DNA of 64,000 nucleotides from Gordonia hirsuta DSM 44140 = NBRC 16056 (lineage in GTDB: Bacteria; Actinomycetota; Actinomycetes; Mycobacteriales; Mycobacteriaceae), in the NCBI RefSeq assembly GCF_000333015.1, contig NZ_BANT01000002.1, positions 62,001 to 126,000 on the forward strand, read 5' to 3'. Made by a program: the position numbers and the translations under genes. Shown piece by piece: positions 8,493 to 20,329 of the stretch (position 1 is its first letter; the number at the start of each line of letters is the position of its first letter). The notes beneath the pieces are model-generated. The model was not told the origin of the DNA, searched no databases, and saw nothing but the letters and a program-made list of their open reading frames with translations.

Positions 8493-9390
8493 GCCGGTGA
8501 CCGGTACCTTCATCGGGCAGACCGGCCCCGGCGGGGACCTGACCCTGCCGGTGACCGAGGAACTGCTGGCGCTGATCGCCACCGCACTCGACGAGGATCT
8601 ACGGTACGGCCCCGATATGACGACGCTGGCCACGGTGCCGGCCGAGACGGTGGCCGATGCGCGGATCGTCAGCCGTCAGCACGGGGTGATCGCCGGTCTG
8701 CCCGTGGTCCGAGCTGTGCTGGATCTGGTGATCGGCGGCGACAACTACGTCGTCACCGAAGAAATGAGCGACGGCTCGGTGGTCGCGCCGGGGCAGACGG
8801 TGCTGGCCCTGCGCGCCCCGGCGACCTCCCTGCTGACCGCCGAACGTACGGCGCTGAATCTGCTGTGCCACCTGTCCGGGATCGCCACGACCACCGCAGC
8901 ATGGGTGGCTGCGGTCGAAGGCACCGGCGCCAAGATCCGCGATTCGCGGAAGACACTGCCAGGACTGCGGTTCCTGCAGAAGTACGCTGTCCGCGCCGGC
9001 GGCGGGGTCAACCACCGGATGGGTCTGGGTGATGCCGCGCTGATCAAGGACAACCACGTCGTCGCCGCCGGGGGTGTGGCCAAAGCGCTGGCGGCCGTGC
9101 GCGCGGCCGCCCCCGATCTGCCGGTCGAGGTGGAAGTGGATTCGCTGGCTCAGTTCGACGAGGTGCTCGCCCTGGAGCCGCAGCTGGTGCTGCTGGACAA
9201 CTTCGAGCCCTGGGAGACGCAGATGGCGGTGCAGCGCCGCGATACGCGCTCGCCGGCGACCCTGCTGGAATCCTCCGGCGGACTGACCCTGGATATGGCG
9301 ATGGACTACGCCCGCACCGGGGTGGACTATCTGGCAGTGGGCGCCCTGACCCACTCGGTCACGGTGCTGGATCTGGGCCTGGACTGGTAG
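8482..9390 (+). CDS. nadC: Quinolinate phosphoribosyltransferase (decarboxylating)
   Basis: NadC converts quinolinate and PRPP to nicotinate mononucleotide, the entry to NAD. The 302 residues show [13 protein letters not shown], the [16 protein letters not shown] helix, [12 protein letters not shown] and KYAVRAGGG substrate-binding motifs, LIKDNH, and a C-terminal [20 protein letters not shown] barrel end. GTG 8482 (or GTG 8485 or 8497, all in frame) overlaps the end of nadA; ribosome-binding signals are weak, so translational coupling is likely. The following DUF6777 reading frame begins immediately at its stop codon. Confidence 0.96.
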   Translation: MVNEPVTGTFIGQTGPGGDLTLPVTEELLALIATALDEDLRYGPDMTTLATVPAETVADARIVSRQHGVIAGLPVVRAVLDLVIGGDNYVVTEEMSDGSVVAPGQTVLALRAPATSLLTAERTALNLLCHLSGIATTTAAWVAAVEGTGAKIRDSRKTLPGLRFLQKYAVRAGGGVNHRMGLGDAALIKDNHVVAAGGVAKALAAVRAAAPDLPVEVEVDSLAQFDEVLALEPQLVLLDNFEPWETQMAVQRRDTRSPATLLESSGGLTLDMAMDYARTGVDYLAVGALTHSVTVLDLGLDW

Positions 9391-10887
9391 TCCCGATCCT
9401 CGCGCTGGTCCTGGCCTTCGCGGTGAACCAGGTGTACGTCAGCAAGACCGGCAAGACGCTGATCCCGGGTCTGGCCCTGCGCTCGGCCGACGACCCCGGT
9501 CCCGATTCGTTCACCAACTCGGTGGCACTGGTGAACAAAACCCAGCCGGCCCTGACTCAGGTCAGCACCGCCGAGAGCAACGGGGTCCGCGCGGTCAACG
9601 GCACCGATCCCGGCCTGTACGCCACCACCGGCACGGCCTCTTGCGATGCGGCTTCGCTCGGCAATCAGCTCGCCGCCAATCCGGCCGCCGCGCGCGCCTG
9701 GGCCGGTGTCCAGGGGATTCGCACCAGTGACATCCCCTGGTACCTCGACTCCCTGACGCCGGTCGTGCTGACCGCAGACACCTGGGTGACCGACTACTCC
9801 TACCGCAGCGGCAATGCCGTGGCCTATCAGGCGGTCCTGCAGTCGGGGACCCCGGTCTTCGTCGACGCCGCCGGTGTTCCCCGCGTCGTCTGCGCCTGCG
9901 GCAACCCGCTGCGTCCCCCGGCCGCCGCCCCGATCGGTGGCTACCGGATTACCGGGAACCGCTGGCCCGGCTACACGGTGAACACCACCTACCGGGTCAC
10001 CTACAACAACACTTACGTCACCAACCAGACGATCGTGAACCAGGCCCCGCCGGCCCCGGCGGCCGCCCCCGTCCTGCGGCTGATGGATCTGCGCAGCGAC
10101 GTGCTCGTCGAGCAGCCCGTCGGCGGGATCCTGGAGCTTCCCGCCCAGCGGCCCAGCGACGTGCCGGACTTTCGGGCCCTGGCCGTCAGCAACAATCAGG
10201 CACCGGTTCTTCGCGACGAAGGAGGCGGCGCAGGCGCAGGGGCTGGCCGCCGCCGACTCGGACGAACCCGCCGAGGCCATGAAGCAGCGGGCCGCCCAGA
10301 ACGGTAACCAGCCTGTCAGCGACCAGCCGTCCGGCACGGATCCCACCGATGCGACCCAGTCGTCGGCATCTGAGTCCAGCGGAGCGTCCAGCAGCGCCGC
10401 CGCCGGTTCGTCGGCGGAGGTCCCGACGACCGAGCCGACCGTCTTCCTCGGAACCGGGGATGCGCTCGGCAAGCTGGTGTATCGGGAGAAGGACGGCCGC
10501 ACCGTGACCTGCACGCTTCCGAGCGTCTTCACCTCGACCACGGTCGAGGCGACCGAAAGCGACTGCACTCTGGTCTTCAAGCGCGAGGACCTGCTGGACT
10601 CCCGGGTCACCGCGGCCGTCACTGTCGATCGCGCCCGGGTCTGGAAGATCACACCGGTCAACGAGTCGACGCCGATCGAGGTGATCCAGGCGCAGTGGCA
10701 GACCTCGGTGACCTCCACGACGACCACGGCCCTCGAGCGGACCGAGGCTCCGCCGGCACAGTCGTCGACGCCCGAGGCGCCGCCGGCGGAGCGGTCGATG
10801 GAGGTGACGACGCCGTCCCCGACGCCGCCCACCGAGGCGCCGACCGAGGAGCCTGCATCCTCGTCCGCTGCGGTGCCGTCGGCCTGA
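9391..10887 (+). pseudogene. DUF6777-type secreted protein gene, start-less and frameshifted
   Basis: Two reading frames together make one protein. Frame A (open through nadC; first possible start GTG 9423) runs to about 10200 and encodes PDSFTNSV, TPGLYATTG-like and PVFVDAAGVPRVVCACGNPL motifs, the DUF6777 domain of actinobacteria. Frame B continues from about 10201 (HRFFATKEAAQAQG) through a Ser/Thr/Pro-rich linker to TGA 10887. Removing one base near 10199-10201 joins NNQ to HRFF. The 5' end is also damaged: the hydrophobic stretch [13 protein letters not shown], expected to be the signal or membrane anchor, comes before 9423, and no ATG, GTG or TTG precedes it in frame. I read this as a decaying gene; a sequencing error could explain the frameshift but not the missing start. 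Confidence 0.65.
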
Positions 10888-10890
10888 TGA

Positions 10891-11030
10891 CCGACGGGCG
10901 GCAACCCGACCAAGACGATGGTGCCGCCGCAGCGAGCCATCCCGATCGCCTGACCGAACGCCTGCGGGTGCACGGCCCGTCACCAGCACGCCGTGCGCCC
11001 CGTCGGTCTGCTCCAGAAATCGCGCGAATC
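10891..11030 (-). pseudogene. Zinc-type alcohol dehydrogenase relic
   Basis: On the minus strand two frames spell adjoining pieces of the NAD-binding domain of AdhP-like alcohol dehydrogenases: ARFLEQTDGAHGVLVT (about 11030 to 10983) and, one base out of phase, AVHPQAFGQAIGMAR then GGTIVLVGLPP (about 10976 to 10893). No start, catalytic domain or C-terminus remains. It lies between the DUF6777 relic and the pRiA4b ORF-3 gene, so both sides were lost in rearrangements. Identification rests on memory of the family motif GAHGVLVTAVHPxAF and GGTxVxVGLPPG. Confidence 0.6.
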
Positions 11031-11044
11031 GGTGCGGCTTCGGG

Positions 11045-12427
11045 TCAGCGGTGGCGGGTGGTCAGCGCCGACCGGATCGCGGCAGGTCCGTGCAGAACGG
11101 CGCGGGCGAAATCGGACAGGTGCGGATCCGGCTCCGAGCGGAGCGGGCATCCGGCGGTCCCGCCGGGGGATCCGAGGGAATCCAGGACGTCGTGGATCGG
11201 TGCGACGATGCCGTGAACGGTGTCCCGATCGAAGTCGGCGCTGCGGTCGCGCGGGCGCCAGCCGCAGACGCCCAGGGCGAACGCGATGTCCCGCCAGCTC
11301 TGGTCGTCGTACCGGTGGATCGGCGGGCGGTCGGCACAGGTCAGCAGCAGCGCGGTGGCGGCAACCTGGGCACCGGGGGTGAGCCCGGTGAGGATCCGGG
11401 TGGTCAGCGCCGCCCACAACTGGGTCGGCGAACCGGCGGCCCGCTCGCCGTGGCCGGTACGGACCAGCCGACCGTGCAGGGGGCGCACCAGCCCCAGCCG
11501 GGTCGCGGCGCGGTGCAGCGTGGGGATAGCTGCCGCGGCCGGTTCCCGGGGTGTCTGCTGCGGGCGCGGGCGGTCCCAGTCGAGTACGGCCACAGCATCG
11601 TCGACGACCGCCGACGGCAGGCGGCCGTTCGCGGTCAGCGGGAGGCCGTCGGTGCCGACCGCCTCCAGGAACCAGCCGAAGGGCGCCGTCAGCTGCGCAC
11701 GCACCTGCGCGGACACCTGGACCGGCTCGAGCAGCCCGGTGCGGTAGACGTACCGGCGGAACTCCGAGCGGGCACCGGCCGGCAGGTTCGCCGCGAAATC
11801 GGCCAGCAGCGCCTCGGGCGCCAGATCACCGGGTCCGCGCAGATCGTCGGCCAGCACCAGACCCGACAGATCGTGCGGATCGCGCTCGTCGGCCCGAAAG
11901 CCGAACGCCAGATCCAGTTCGGCCTGGGCGGCACCGGCATCGAACAGGTCCGGATCGGGAGTGAACCACGGGCCGGTGACTGCGCGCACCCAGTCGGCGA
12001 CCACCGCGTGGTCGGGGTGCTCCGGATCTGCCAGGACGGCGAGTTTCTCGGCGTAACCGCGGGGACCTCCGGAACCTTCGATCGGTCCGCGGCCGGTACC
12101 GCCGAGCACGCTGACCGGTCGCGGGCTGCCCAGGGCGGCGGTGGGCGCCGAGCCGGTGAGACGATGACCCCAGCGGTCGTGAGGGTCATAGTCGTACCAG
12201 AGGGGACCGTCGGCCAGGGCCGCGGCGACGGGCATCTGATCCTCCGGCTCGAGCCGGCCGTGCCCGTTGCCGAACAGATGCGGCTGCTCCTCCCGCCAGT
12301 CGAAGACGATCTGCAGGGCGGTGTGCAGTTGCGCCAGCGACAGCTCGCCGTCGACCTGCAGATCCCGGGTGATCGGCGGCTCGGCCTCCTCGAGCTCGAC
12401 GTGCAACGTGATCAGCGACGAAGCCAT
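11045..12427 (-). CDS. Plasmid pRiA4b ORF-3 family protein
   Basis: 460 residues. The N-terminal part (about 1-120) has the pRiA4b ORF-3 family pattern: ITLHVELEEAEPPITRDLQV, LAQLHTALQIVFDWREEQPHLF and PLWYDYDPHDRWGHRL. The rest, with no recognised domain, is Arg/Ala-rich. The family is common in actinobacteria and of unknown function. ATG 12427 is chosen over GTG 12433 because a minus-10 TAGGCT ends seven bases before it, which would make a leaderless message starting at this ATG. Its 3' end lies five bases from the last visible trace of an alcohol dehydrogenase, so it may have arrived with the event that broke that gene. Not linked functionally to its neighbours. Confidence 0.7.
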   Translation of the reverse strand: MASSLITLHVELEEAEPPITRDLQVDGELSLAQLHTALQIVFDWREEQPHLFGNGHGRLEPEDQMPVAAALADGPLWYDYDPHDRWGHRLTGSAPTAALGSPRPVSVLGGTGRGPIEGSGGPRGYAEKLAVLADPEHPDHAVVADWVRAVTGPWFTPDPDLFDAGAAQAELDLAFGFRADERDPHDLSGLVLADDLRGPGDLAPEALLADFAANLPAGARSEFRRYVYRTGLLEPVQVSAQVRAQLTAPFGWFLEAVGTDGLPLTANGRLPSAVVDDAVAVLDWDRPRPQQTPREPAAAAIPTLHRAATRLGLVRPLHGRLVRTGHGERAAGSPTQLWAALTTRILTGLTPGAQVAATALLLTCADRPPIHRYDDQSWRDIAFALGVCGWRPRDRSADFDRDTVHGIVAPIHDVLDSLGSPGGTAGCPLRSEPDPHLSDFARAVLHGPAAIRSALTTRHR

Positions 12428-12434
12428 GGTCACG

Positions 12435-12440
12435 AGCCTA
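12435..12440 (-). promoter_or_regulatory. Minus-10 box of the pRiA4b ORF-3 gene (leaderless)
   Basis: Minus-strand TAGGCT separated by seven bases from ATG 12427. Transcription would begin at the start codon. Confidence 0.5.
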
Positions 12441-12511
12441 ACCGCCGCAGGCTTGTGGTCTGGACCCAGGAGACGTGACGGTAAGCAGACCGGGCGGTCA
12501 AGGCGCGGTGG

Positions 12512-13081
12512 TCAAGGCACGGTGGTCAGAGTGAAAGCGTCGTCGCCCACCGACGGCATATCGGCGTTCGGCAGCTGCGTCCGGGCCAGCCCGGGATCGC
12601 GCTGCACCCGGACGGTCTGGCACATGCGGAAATCGGGCAGGCCCAGCTGCGGTGCGGCGGCGCAGTCCTGGTGGAAGTGGTCGCTGATCTTGATCACGTA
12701 CACCGCCAGACCATCGGGGGTGCGGAAGACGACCACGTCGGTGTCACCGGTGGCGGCCACCTGCGCCTGGCTGCGGGCCACCTCGATCCCGACCGTCAGC
12801 GGGGCGCCGGTCCCGGCGGCCCGGCGCAGCGCGGTCACGAACGGATCGGACTCACCGGGCACGATCACCCCGTTGACCGATGACGGCGCCGGTGCGATCG
12901 TGCCGGCGGCGGCCGAGGACGGCGGGCCGGGGGAGGCGAACACCGTGGTCACCTCGGTGACGACGCTGGGTGCGGTGCCGGTGGCGGTCCGCCCGCCCGG
13001 ATCCGGCGAACTGCAGCCCGACAGGAGGGCGGCGGCGGTGAGCGCGAAACCGGTGACGGACAGGATCGTCGTACGACGCAT
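12512..13081 (-). CDS. Putative lipoprotein of unknown function
   Basis: 189 residues with a lipoprotein signal peptide: basic MRRTT, hydrophobic core, lipobox LLSGC with the acylated Cys at about residue 23. A Thr/Ser/Pro-rich spacer follows, then a small domain with TPFVTALRR-like and [28 protein letters not shown] sections and three further cysteines (DCAAAP, MCQTV). It is exported and anchored in the membrane. I do not recognise the family. ATG 13081 is supported by GAAGGAGCC. A TAGGCT minus-10 (13117 to 13112, minus strand) gives a short leader. A 14-bp stretch containing its stop codon is duplicated just downstream. It is divergent from hisD. Confidence 0.65.
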   Translation of the reverse strand: MRRTTILSVTGFALTAAALLSGCSSPDPGGRTATGTAPSVVTEVTTVFASPGPPSSAAAGTIAPAPSSVNGVIVPGESDPFVTALRRAAGTGAPLTVGIEVARSQAQVAATGDTDVVVFRTPDGLAVYVIKISDHFHQDCAAAPQLGLPDFRMCQTVRVQRDPGLARTQLPNADMPSVGDDAFTLTTVP

Positions 13082-13111
13082 TCTTCAGGGCTCCTTCGGT
13101 GGTCGATTCCG

Positions 13112-13117
13112 AGCCTA
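13112..13117 (-). promoter_or_regulatory. Minus-10 box of the lipoprotein gene
   Basis: TAGGCT on the minus strand, about 30 bases before ATG 13081, with a GAAGGAG ribosome-binding site between. Confidence 0.45.
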
Positions 13118-13134
13118 GCTGGCCTTTCGCATGA

Positions 13135-16300
<3,166 letters not shown>

Positions 16301-16304
<4 letters not shown>

Positions 16305-16942
16305 CGGGGCGACCCCGCGTCGTTCTCCTCGACTACGGATCCGGGAACGTCCGTTCGGCGCAGCGCGCGCTCGAGCGGGCCGGCGCCGAGGTGGAGGTCA
16401 CCACCGACTTCCAGGCCGCCCTGGCCGCCGACGGACTGCTGGTGCCCGGCGTCGGTGCCTTCGCCGCCTGCATGCAGGGTCTGCGCGCGGTCGGCGGCGA
16501 CCGCATCATCGGCCGGCGGCTGGCCGGCGGACGCCCGGTCCTGGGCATCTGCGTGGGTATGCAGGTGCTGTTCGAGACCGGCGACGAATTCGGTGTCCAG
16601 ACGCAGGGGTGCGGCGAGTGGCCCGGCACGGTGACTCGGCTGCCGGCCCCGGTGCTGCCGCACATGGGCTGGAACACCACCGCCCAGCCCGCGGACTCGC
16701 AGATGTTCGCCGGACTCGATGCCGATGCGCGGTTCTACTTCGTCCATTCCTATGCCGTCCAGGAGTGGACGATGGACTCGACCGGATCGCCGTTGACCGC
16801 CCCGAAGCTGGCCTGGACCGACTACGGTGCGCCGTTCGTGGCGGCGGTGGAGAACGGTCCGCTGTGGGCGACACAGTTCCATCCGGAGAAGTCCGGTGAT
16901 GTCGGTGCGACGCTGTTGCACAACTGGGTCCGGTCGCTGTGA
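16301..16942 (+). CDS. hisH: Imidazole glycerol phosphate synthase, glutamine amidotransferase subunit
   Basis: HisH hydrolyses glutamine and channels ammonia to HisF, forming the synthase that makes imidazole-glycerol phosphate and AICAR. 213 residues of a class-I glutaminase: [11 protein letters not shown] at the start, nucleophile Cys in [11 protein letters not shown], and the His/Glu pair in [10 protein letters not shown] 16301 overlaps the hisB stop as GTGA. Its partner hisF lies four genes downstream. Confidence 0.96.
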
Positions 16943-17205
16943 ACCGCGACGCCGATGCCGATGCCGCCGACAACTTCTCGTTCGGACGGCTGATCGCCCG
17001 TTCGCTGGGCGCCGCGGTCCTGGTGCTGGCGGTGGCGGTGCCGTTCATCTGGTGGACCGCACAGGAGCACACCACCGTGGCCCTGGGGATCGCCGTCGGC
17101 GCCCTGCTGGTGATGATTGTGGTGATGGTGCTGGTCGCCCGTCATGAACTCCGGCACGTGCAGGCCGAGATCGACCGGCTCAAAGACAAGAAGCGAGAGA
17201 AGTGA
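16939..17205 (+). CDS. Small two-helix membrane protein inside the his cluster
   Basis: 88 residues, with an Asp/Ala-rich start, two hydrophobic helices (about 27-45 and 50-68, the first including [10 protein letters not shown]) and a charged C-terminus ([21 protein letters not shown]) that could form a short coiled coil in the cytoplasm. GTG 16939 overlaps hisH and the stop overlaps hisA, so translation is tied to the pathway genes. Not recognised as an enzyme; small membrane proteins occur at this place in related actinobacteria. Function unknown. Confidence 0.7.
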   Translation: MNRDADADAADNFSFGRLIARSLGAAVLVLAVAVPFIWWTAQEHTTVALGIAVGALLVMIVVMVLVARHELRHVQAEIDRLKDKKREK

Positions 17206-17963
17206 GGCCCACCGTGGCGCAGACCCTGGAACTCCTGCCTGCCGTCGACATCGTCGACGGTCAGGCCGTCCGACTGGTGCAGGGTGCTGCCGGTTCGGAG
17301 ACCTCCTACGGCACCCCGCGCGATGCGGCGCTGGCGTGGGAGCGTGACGGCGCCGAATGGATCCACATGGTGGACCTGGATGCGGCTTTCGGCCGCGGCG
17401 ACAACCGCGCACTGATCGCACAGGTGGCCGCGGAACTGAACCTGAAGCTGGAACTGTCCGGCGGCATCCGCGACGACGCCTCCCTGGCCGCGGTGCTCGC
17501 CACCGGCTGCACCCGGGTCAACCTGGGCACTGCGGCCATCGAGGATCCCCAGTGGTGCGCCAAGGCGATCGCCGAACACGGCGAGAAGATCGCCGTCGGA
17601 CTGGACGTACTGCGCGATGAGGCCGGTGTGTACCGGGTGCGCGGGCGCGGCTGGGTCACCGAAGGCGGCGAGATCTGGGAGGTGCTGGACCGGCTGAACA
17701 ACGACGGATGCGCCCGTTACGTGGTCACCGATGTGAGCAAGGACGGAACCCTGACCGGTCCCAACCTGGAACTGCTCGAAGAGGTCGCCCGGCGCACCGA
17801 CGCCCCGGTCGTGGCCTCCGGCGGCATCTCCGAATTGGCCGACCTGGTGGCCATCGCCGAACTCGTGCCGCTGGGCATCGAGGGCGCCATCATCGGTAAG
17901 GCCCTGTATGCGGGCCGGTTCACTCTGCCCGAAGCGCTGGCGGCCGTCGCCGCCACACCATGA
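17202..17963 (+). CDS. priA: Phosphoribosyl isomerase (HisA/PriA)
   Basis: HisA isomerises ProFAR to PRFAR in histidine synthesis. In actinobacteria the enzyme (PriA) usually also performs the TrpF reaction, phosphoribosylanthranilate isomerisation. 253 residues of a half-barrel repeat: [18 protein letters not shown] with the first catalytic Asp, [10 protein letters not shown], and [13 protein letters not shown] with the second. No trpF is present in the trp cluster of this window, consistent with dual function. GTG 17202 overlaps the previous stop; GTG 17214 is also possible, with AGTGAGG six bases ahead. Substrate duality is known of the family, not shown here. Confidence 0.94.
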   Translation: MRPTVAQTLELLPAVDIVDGQAVRLVQGAAGSETSYGTPRDAALAWERDGAEWIHMVDLDAAFGRGDNRALIAQVAAELNLKLELSGGIRDDASLAAVLATGCTRVNLGTAAIEDPQWCAKAIAEHGEKIAVGLDVLRDEAGVYRVRGRGWVTEGGEIWEVLDRLNNDGCARYVVTDVSKDGTLTGPNLELLEEVARRTDAPVVASGGISELADLVAIAELVPLGIEGAIIGKALYAGRFTLPEALAAVAATP

Positions 17964-18802
17964 CCGACGGCGTCGGCCTCGACCTGCCCGGCCTGCTGGC
18001 CGTGGCGGTGGAGATCCTCGACGCGGCGACCCCGGAATTCCTGGCCGGTGCAGGCGCGCCCAGCGCGATCGCCAAGGGCGGCACCGATTTCGCCACCGAA
18101 ATGGATCTGACGCTGGAGCGGTACTTCCAACGGGAATTGGAGGGCCGCACCGGAATCCGTGTCCACGGCGAGGAGTTCGGCGGACCGGACCCGACCGCCG
18201 GTGCCGTGTGGCTGGTCGACCCCATCGACGGCACCTTCAACTACTCCATCGGCCTGCCGATGACCGCGATGCTGGTGGCGCTGGTGGTCGACGCCGAGCC
18301 GGTGATCGGACTGACCTGGGTGCCCCGGCTCGGGCAACGCTTCGCGGCCTACCGCGGCGGCCCGCTGCTGATCGACGGGCAGCCGGCGACCTCGCCGATC
18401 TCGGAGCTGCCCGGGCTGCACTCGGCGGCCATCGGCTACTCCTCCTCCCGGGCCGACGCCCGCGGGATCTTCCCCGGGGCCGAACGGGCGTGGGTGCAGG
18501 ACCAGATCGCCCGCCGCGACGCGCGCATCCGCATCCACGGGTGCACCGGTTTCGATATGGCCTACGTGGCCGCCGGACACCTGGCCGGGGCGATCTCCTA
18601 CGGCCGCCACCCGTGGGATCACGCCGCCGGGGCGGTGCTGGTGCGGGCCGCCGGTGGAGTGGCCACCGACATCTTCGGCCGCCCGTGGACCACTGCGACG
18701 GCGTCGTTGGTGACCGGCGAACCGGGCGTGCACGCCGAACTGCTGGACGTGCTCTCCGGCGGAGAATGGCCGCTGCCGCGCACCCTGACCTTTCCGCCGT
18801 GA
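17960..18802 (+). CDS. impA: Inositol monophosphatase family phosphatase (ImpA)
   Basis: 280 residues of the lithium-sensitive phosphatase fold: GEEFGG supplies a metal-binding Glu, [14 protein letters not shown] is the metal-binding signature, and [15 protein letters not shown] the C-terminal one. The position between priA and hisF is that of mycobacterial impA. The family includes inositol-1-phosphate phosphatases and, in actinobacteria, the histidinol-phosphatase HisN. No other histidinol-phosphatase is in the cluster, so this gene may supply that step, but the impA paralogue in M. tuberculosis is not the established HisN. ATG 17960 overlaps the hisA stop. Confidence 0.85.
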   Translation: MTDGVGLDLPGLLAVAVEILDAATPEFLAGAGAPSAIAKGGTDFATEMDLTLERYFQRELEGRTGIRVHGEEFGGPDPTAGAVWLVDPIDGTFNYSIGLPMTAMLVALVVDAEPVIGLTWVPRLGQRFAAYRGGPLLIDGQPATSPISELPGLHSAAIGYSSSRADARGIFPGAERAWVQDQIARRDARIRIHGCTGFDMAYVAAGHLAGAISYGRHPWDHAAGAVLVRAAGGVATDIFGRPWTTATASLVTGEPGVHAELLDVLSGGEWPLPRTLTFPP

Positions 18803-18877
18803 GGCGCCGCCGTGCGCGGCCGCCCCGCCGGCGGGCATGATCGTCTCCAAGACCGAACCGACCGAGAGGTGTAACCC

Positions 18878-19663
18878 ATGAGCCTGGCCGTACGAGTGAT
18901 TCCGTGCCTGGACGTCGACGGCGGCCGGGTGGTGAAAGGCGTCAATTTCGCGAATCTGCGCGACGCCGGCGACCCGGTGGAACTGGCCGCCCGCTACGAC
19001 GCCGAAGGCGCCGACGAGCTGACCTTCCTGGATGTGACCGCCTCCAGCTCGGGCCGGGCCACGATGGTCGACGTGGTGCGCGCGGCCGCCGACCAGATCT
19101 TCATCCCGCTCACCGTCGGCGGCGGGATCCGCACCGTCGACGACGTCGACCTGATGCTGCGGTCGGGGGCCGACAAGGTCAGCGTCAACACCGCGGCCAT
19201 CGCCCGGCCCGAGGTACTCGAAGAGATGAGCCGGCGGTTCGGGTCCCAGTGCATCGTGCTGTCGGTCGACGCGCGCACGGTTCCCGCGGGGCAGGAGCCG
19301 ACCACCTCGGGCTGGGAGGTCACCACACATGGCGGCCGCCGGGGCACCGGAATCGATGCGGTCGAATGGGCCCGCCGCGGGGAAGAGCTCGGGGTCGGTG
19401 AGATCCTGCTGAACTCGATGGACGCCGACGGCACCAAAGAAGGTTTCGATCTGGCGATGCTGCGGGCCGTGCGGTCGGCGGTCTCGATCCCGATCATCGC
19501 CAGCGGCGGGGCGGGGAAGGCCGCGGACTTCCCGCCGGCGGTCGCCGCCGGCGCCGATGCCGTGCTGGCCGCCTCGGTCTTCCACTTCGGAGAGCTGACC
19601 GTCGGTCAGGTCAAGGACGCCATGGCCGCCGAAGGCATCACGGTCCGCACCGCACACGACTAG
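18878..19663 (+). CDS. hisF: Imidazole glycerol phosphate synthase, cyclase subunit
   Basis: HisF is the cyclase barrel that combines PRFAR with ammonia from HisH. 261 residues: [20 protein letters not shown] with catalytic Asp11, [23 protein letters not shown], and [15 protein letters not shown] with the second catalytic Asp. After a 75-bp gap following impA, ATG 18878 is preceded by GAGAGGTG. The last bases of the gene are followed by 87 bases before hisI. Confidence 0.97.
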   Translation: MSLAVRVIPCLDVDGGRVVKGVNFANLRDAGDPVELAARYDAEGADELTFLDVTASSSGRATMVDVVRAAADQIFIPLTVGGGIRTVDDVDLMLRSGADKVSVNTAAIARPEVLEEMSRRFGSQCIVLSVDARTVPAGQEPTTSGWEVTTHGGRRGTGIDAVEWARRGEELGVGEILLNSMDADGTKEGFDLAMLRAVRSAVSIPIIASGGAGKAADFPPAVAAGADAVLAASVFHFGELTVGQVKDAMAAEGITVRTAHD

Positions 19664-19750
19664 ACCCGACACCGCCCCGGACCTGCGGTACACCGTAGCG
19701 TTGTGGTCATCAGGCGGCCACGCGACCGGACATCTCAGACAGGACATCAC

Positions 19751-20134
19751 ATGGCACTGCCCGACCACCTCGCCGCCGGACTCAAACGCAATGCGGACGG
19801 CCTGTTCGCCGCCATCGCCCAGGAACGCGGGACCGGCCGGGTCCTGATGATGGCCTGGATGGACGACGAGGCCCTCGAGCGCACGCTGGCCACCCGCCGC
19901 GCCACCTACTATTCGCGTTCGCGCGGGCAGCAGTGGGTCAAGGGGGAGACCAGCGGACACGTCCAGTACGTGCACGAGATCGCCCTCGACTGCGACGGCG
20001 ATACGCTGCTGTTGACGGTCGACCAGACCGGGGCGGCCTGCCACACCGGCAACCACAGCTGTTTTGACACCCCGCCGCTGGAGTTCGGGGTACCGGTCGA
20101 CACCGATCACAGCCCTCACCCCCAGACCGACTAG
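19751..20134 (+). CDS. hisI: Phosphoribosyl-AMP cyclohydrolase
   Basis: HisI opens the adenine ring of phosphoribosyl-AMP, step three of histidine synthesis, using zinc. 127 residues with [30 protein letters not shown], the DCDGDTLL metal motif and the cysteine pair in [10 protein letters not shown]. It is the short, HisE-less form; hisE and hisG must lie elsewhere. ATG 19751 is chosen because ACAGGACATCAC precedes it; the earlier in-frame start at 19703 has no site. A TAGCGT at 19694-19699 in the gap from hisF may be an internal promoter. Confidence 0.96.
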   Translation: MALPDHLAAGLKRNADGLFAAIAQERGTGRVLMMAWMDDEALERTLATRRATYYSRSRGQQWVKGETSGHVQYVHEIALDCDGDTLLLTVDQTGAACHTGNHSCFDTPPLEFGVPVDTDHSPHPQTD

Positions 20135-20149
20135 AGGAAGGACGCAGCC

Positions 20150-20329
20150 ATGCCGCTGATCCAGATCTCCCAGACCCCGGGTCTGTCCGACCGGGTCAAG
20201 AACGAGACCATCGCCGCAGTGACCGAAGCCTATGCGCGCGCCACCGGTAAGAATCCGGATTCGGTGTGGGTCACCATCACCGAGGTCCCGCGCACCCAGT
20301 GGGGCGTCGGCGGGGTTCCGCTGGGATGA
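20150..20329 (+). CDS. 4-oxalocrotonate tautomerase family protein
   Basis: 59 residues beginning [17 protein letters not shown]. Loss of Met would expose Pro1, the catalytic base of the 4-OT family. The length, the [23 protein letters not shown] helix and the strand VWVTITEV also fit. These enzymes move double bonds in enol or halogenated acids; the real substrate is unknown. ATG 20150 follows GAGGAAGGACGCAGCC, a strong ribosome-binding site. The stop TGA overlaps the ATG of trpE (ATGA), so the two are translationally coupled. It has no partner for aromatic degradation nearby; the hydroxypentadienoate genes are 27 kb away. Confidence 0.88.
   Translation: MPLIQISQTPGLSDRVKNETIAAVTEAYARATGKNPDSVWVTITEVPRTQWGVGGVPLG

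Noticed and set aside
10186-10989. A basic, Arg-rich protein on the minus strand opposite the DUF6777 relic
   Set aside because: It is made of Arg/Gly repeats typical of antisense frames, with no domain or ribosome-binding site. Only the short alcohol-dehydrogenase-like motif at 10893-11030 was kept, as a relic.
20135-20325. Tryptophan attenuator or leader peptide before trpE
   Set aside because: The space before trpE is filled by the tautomerase gene. There is no run of Trp codons followed by alternative hairpins.
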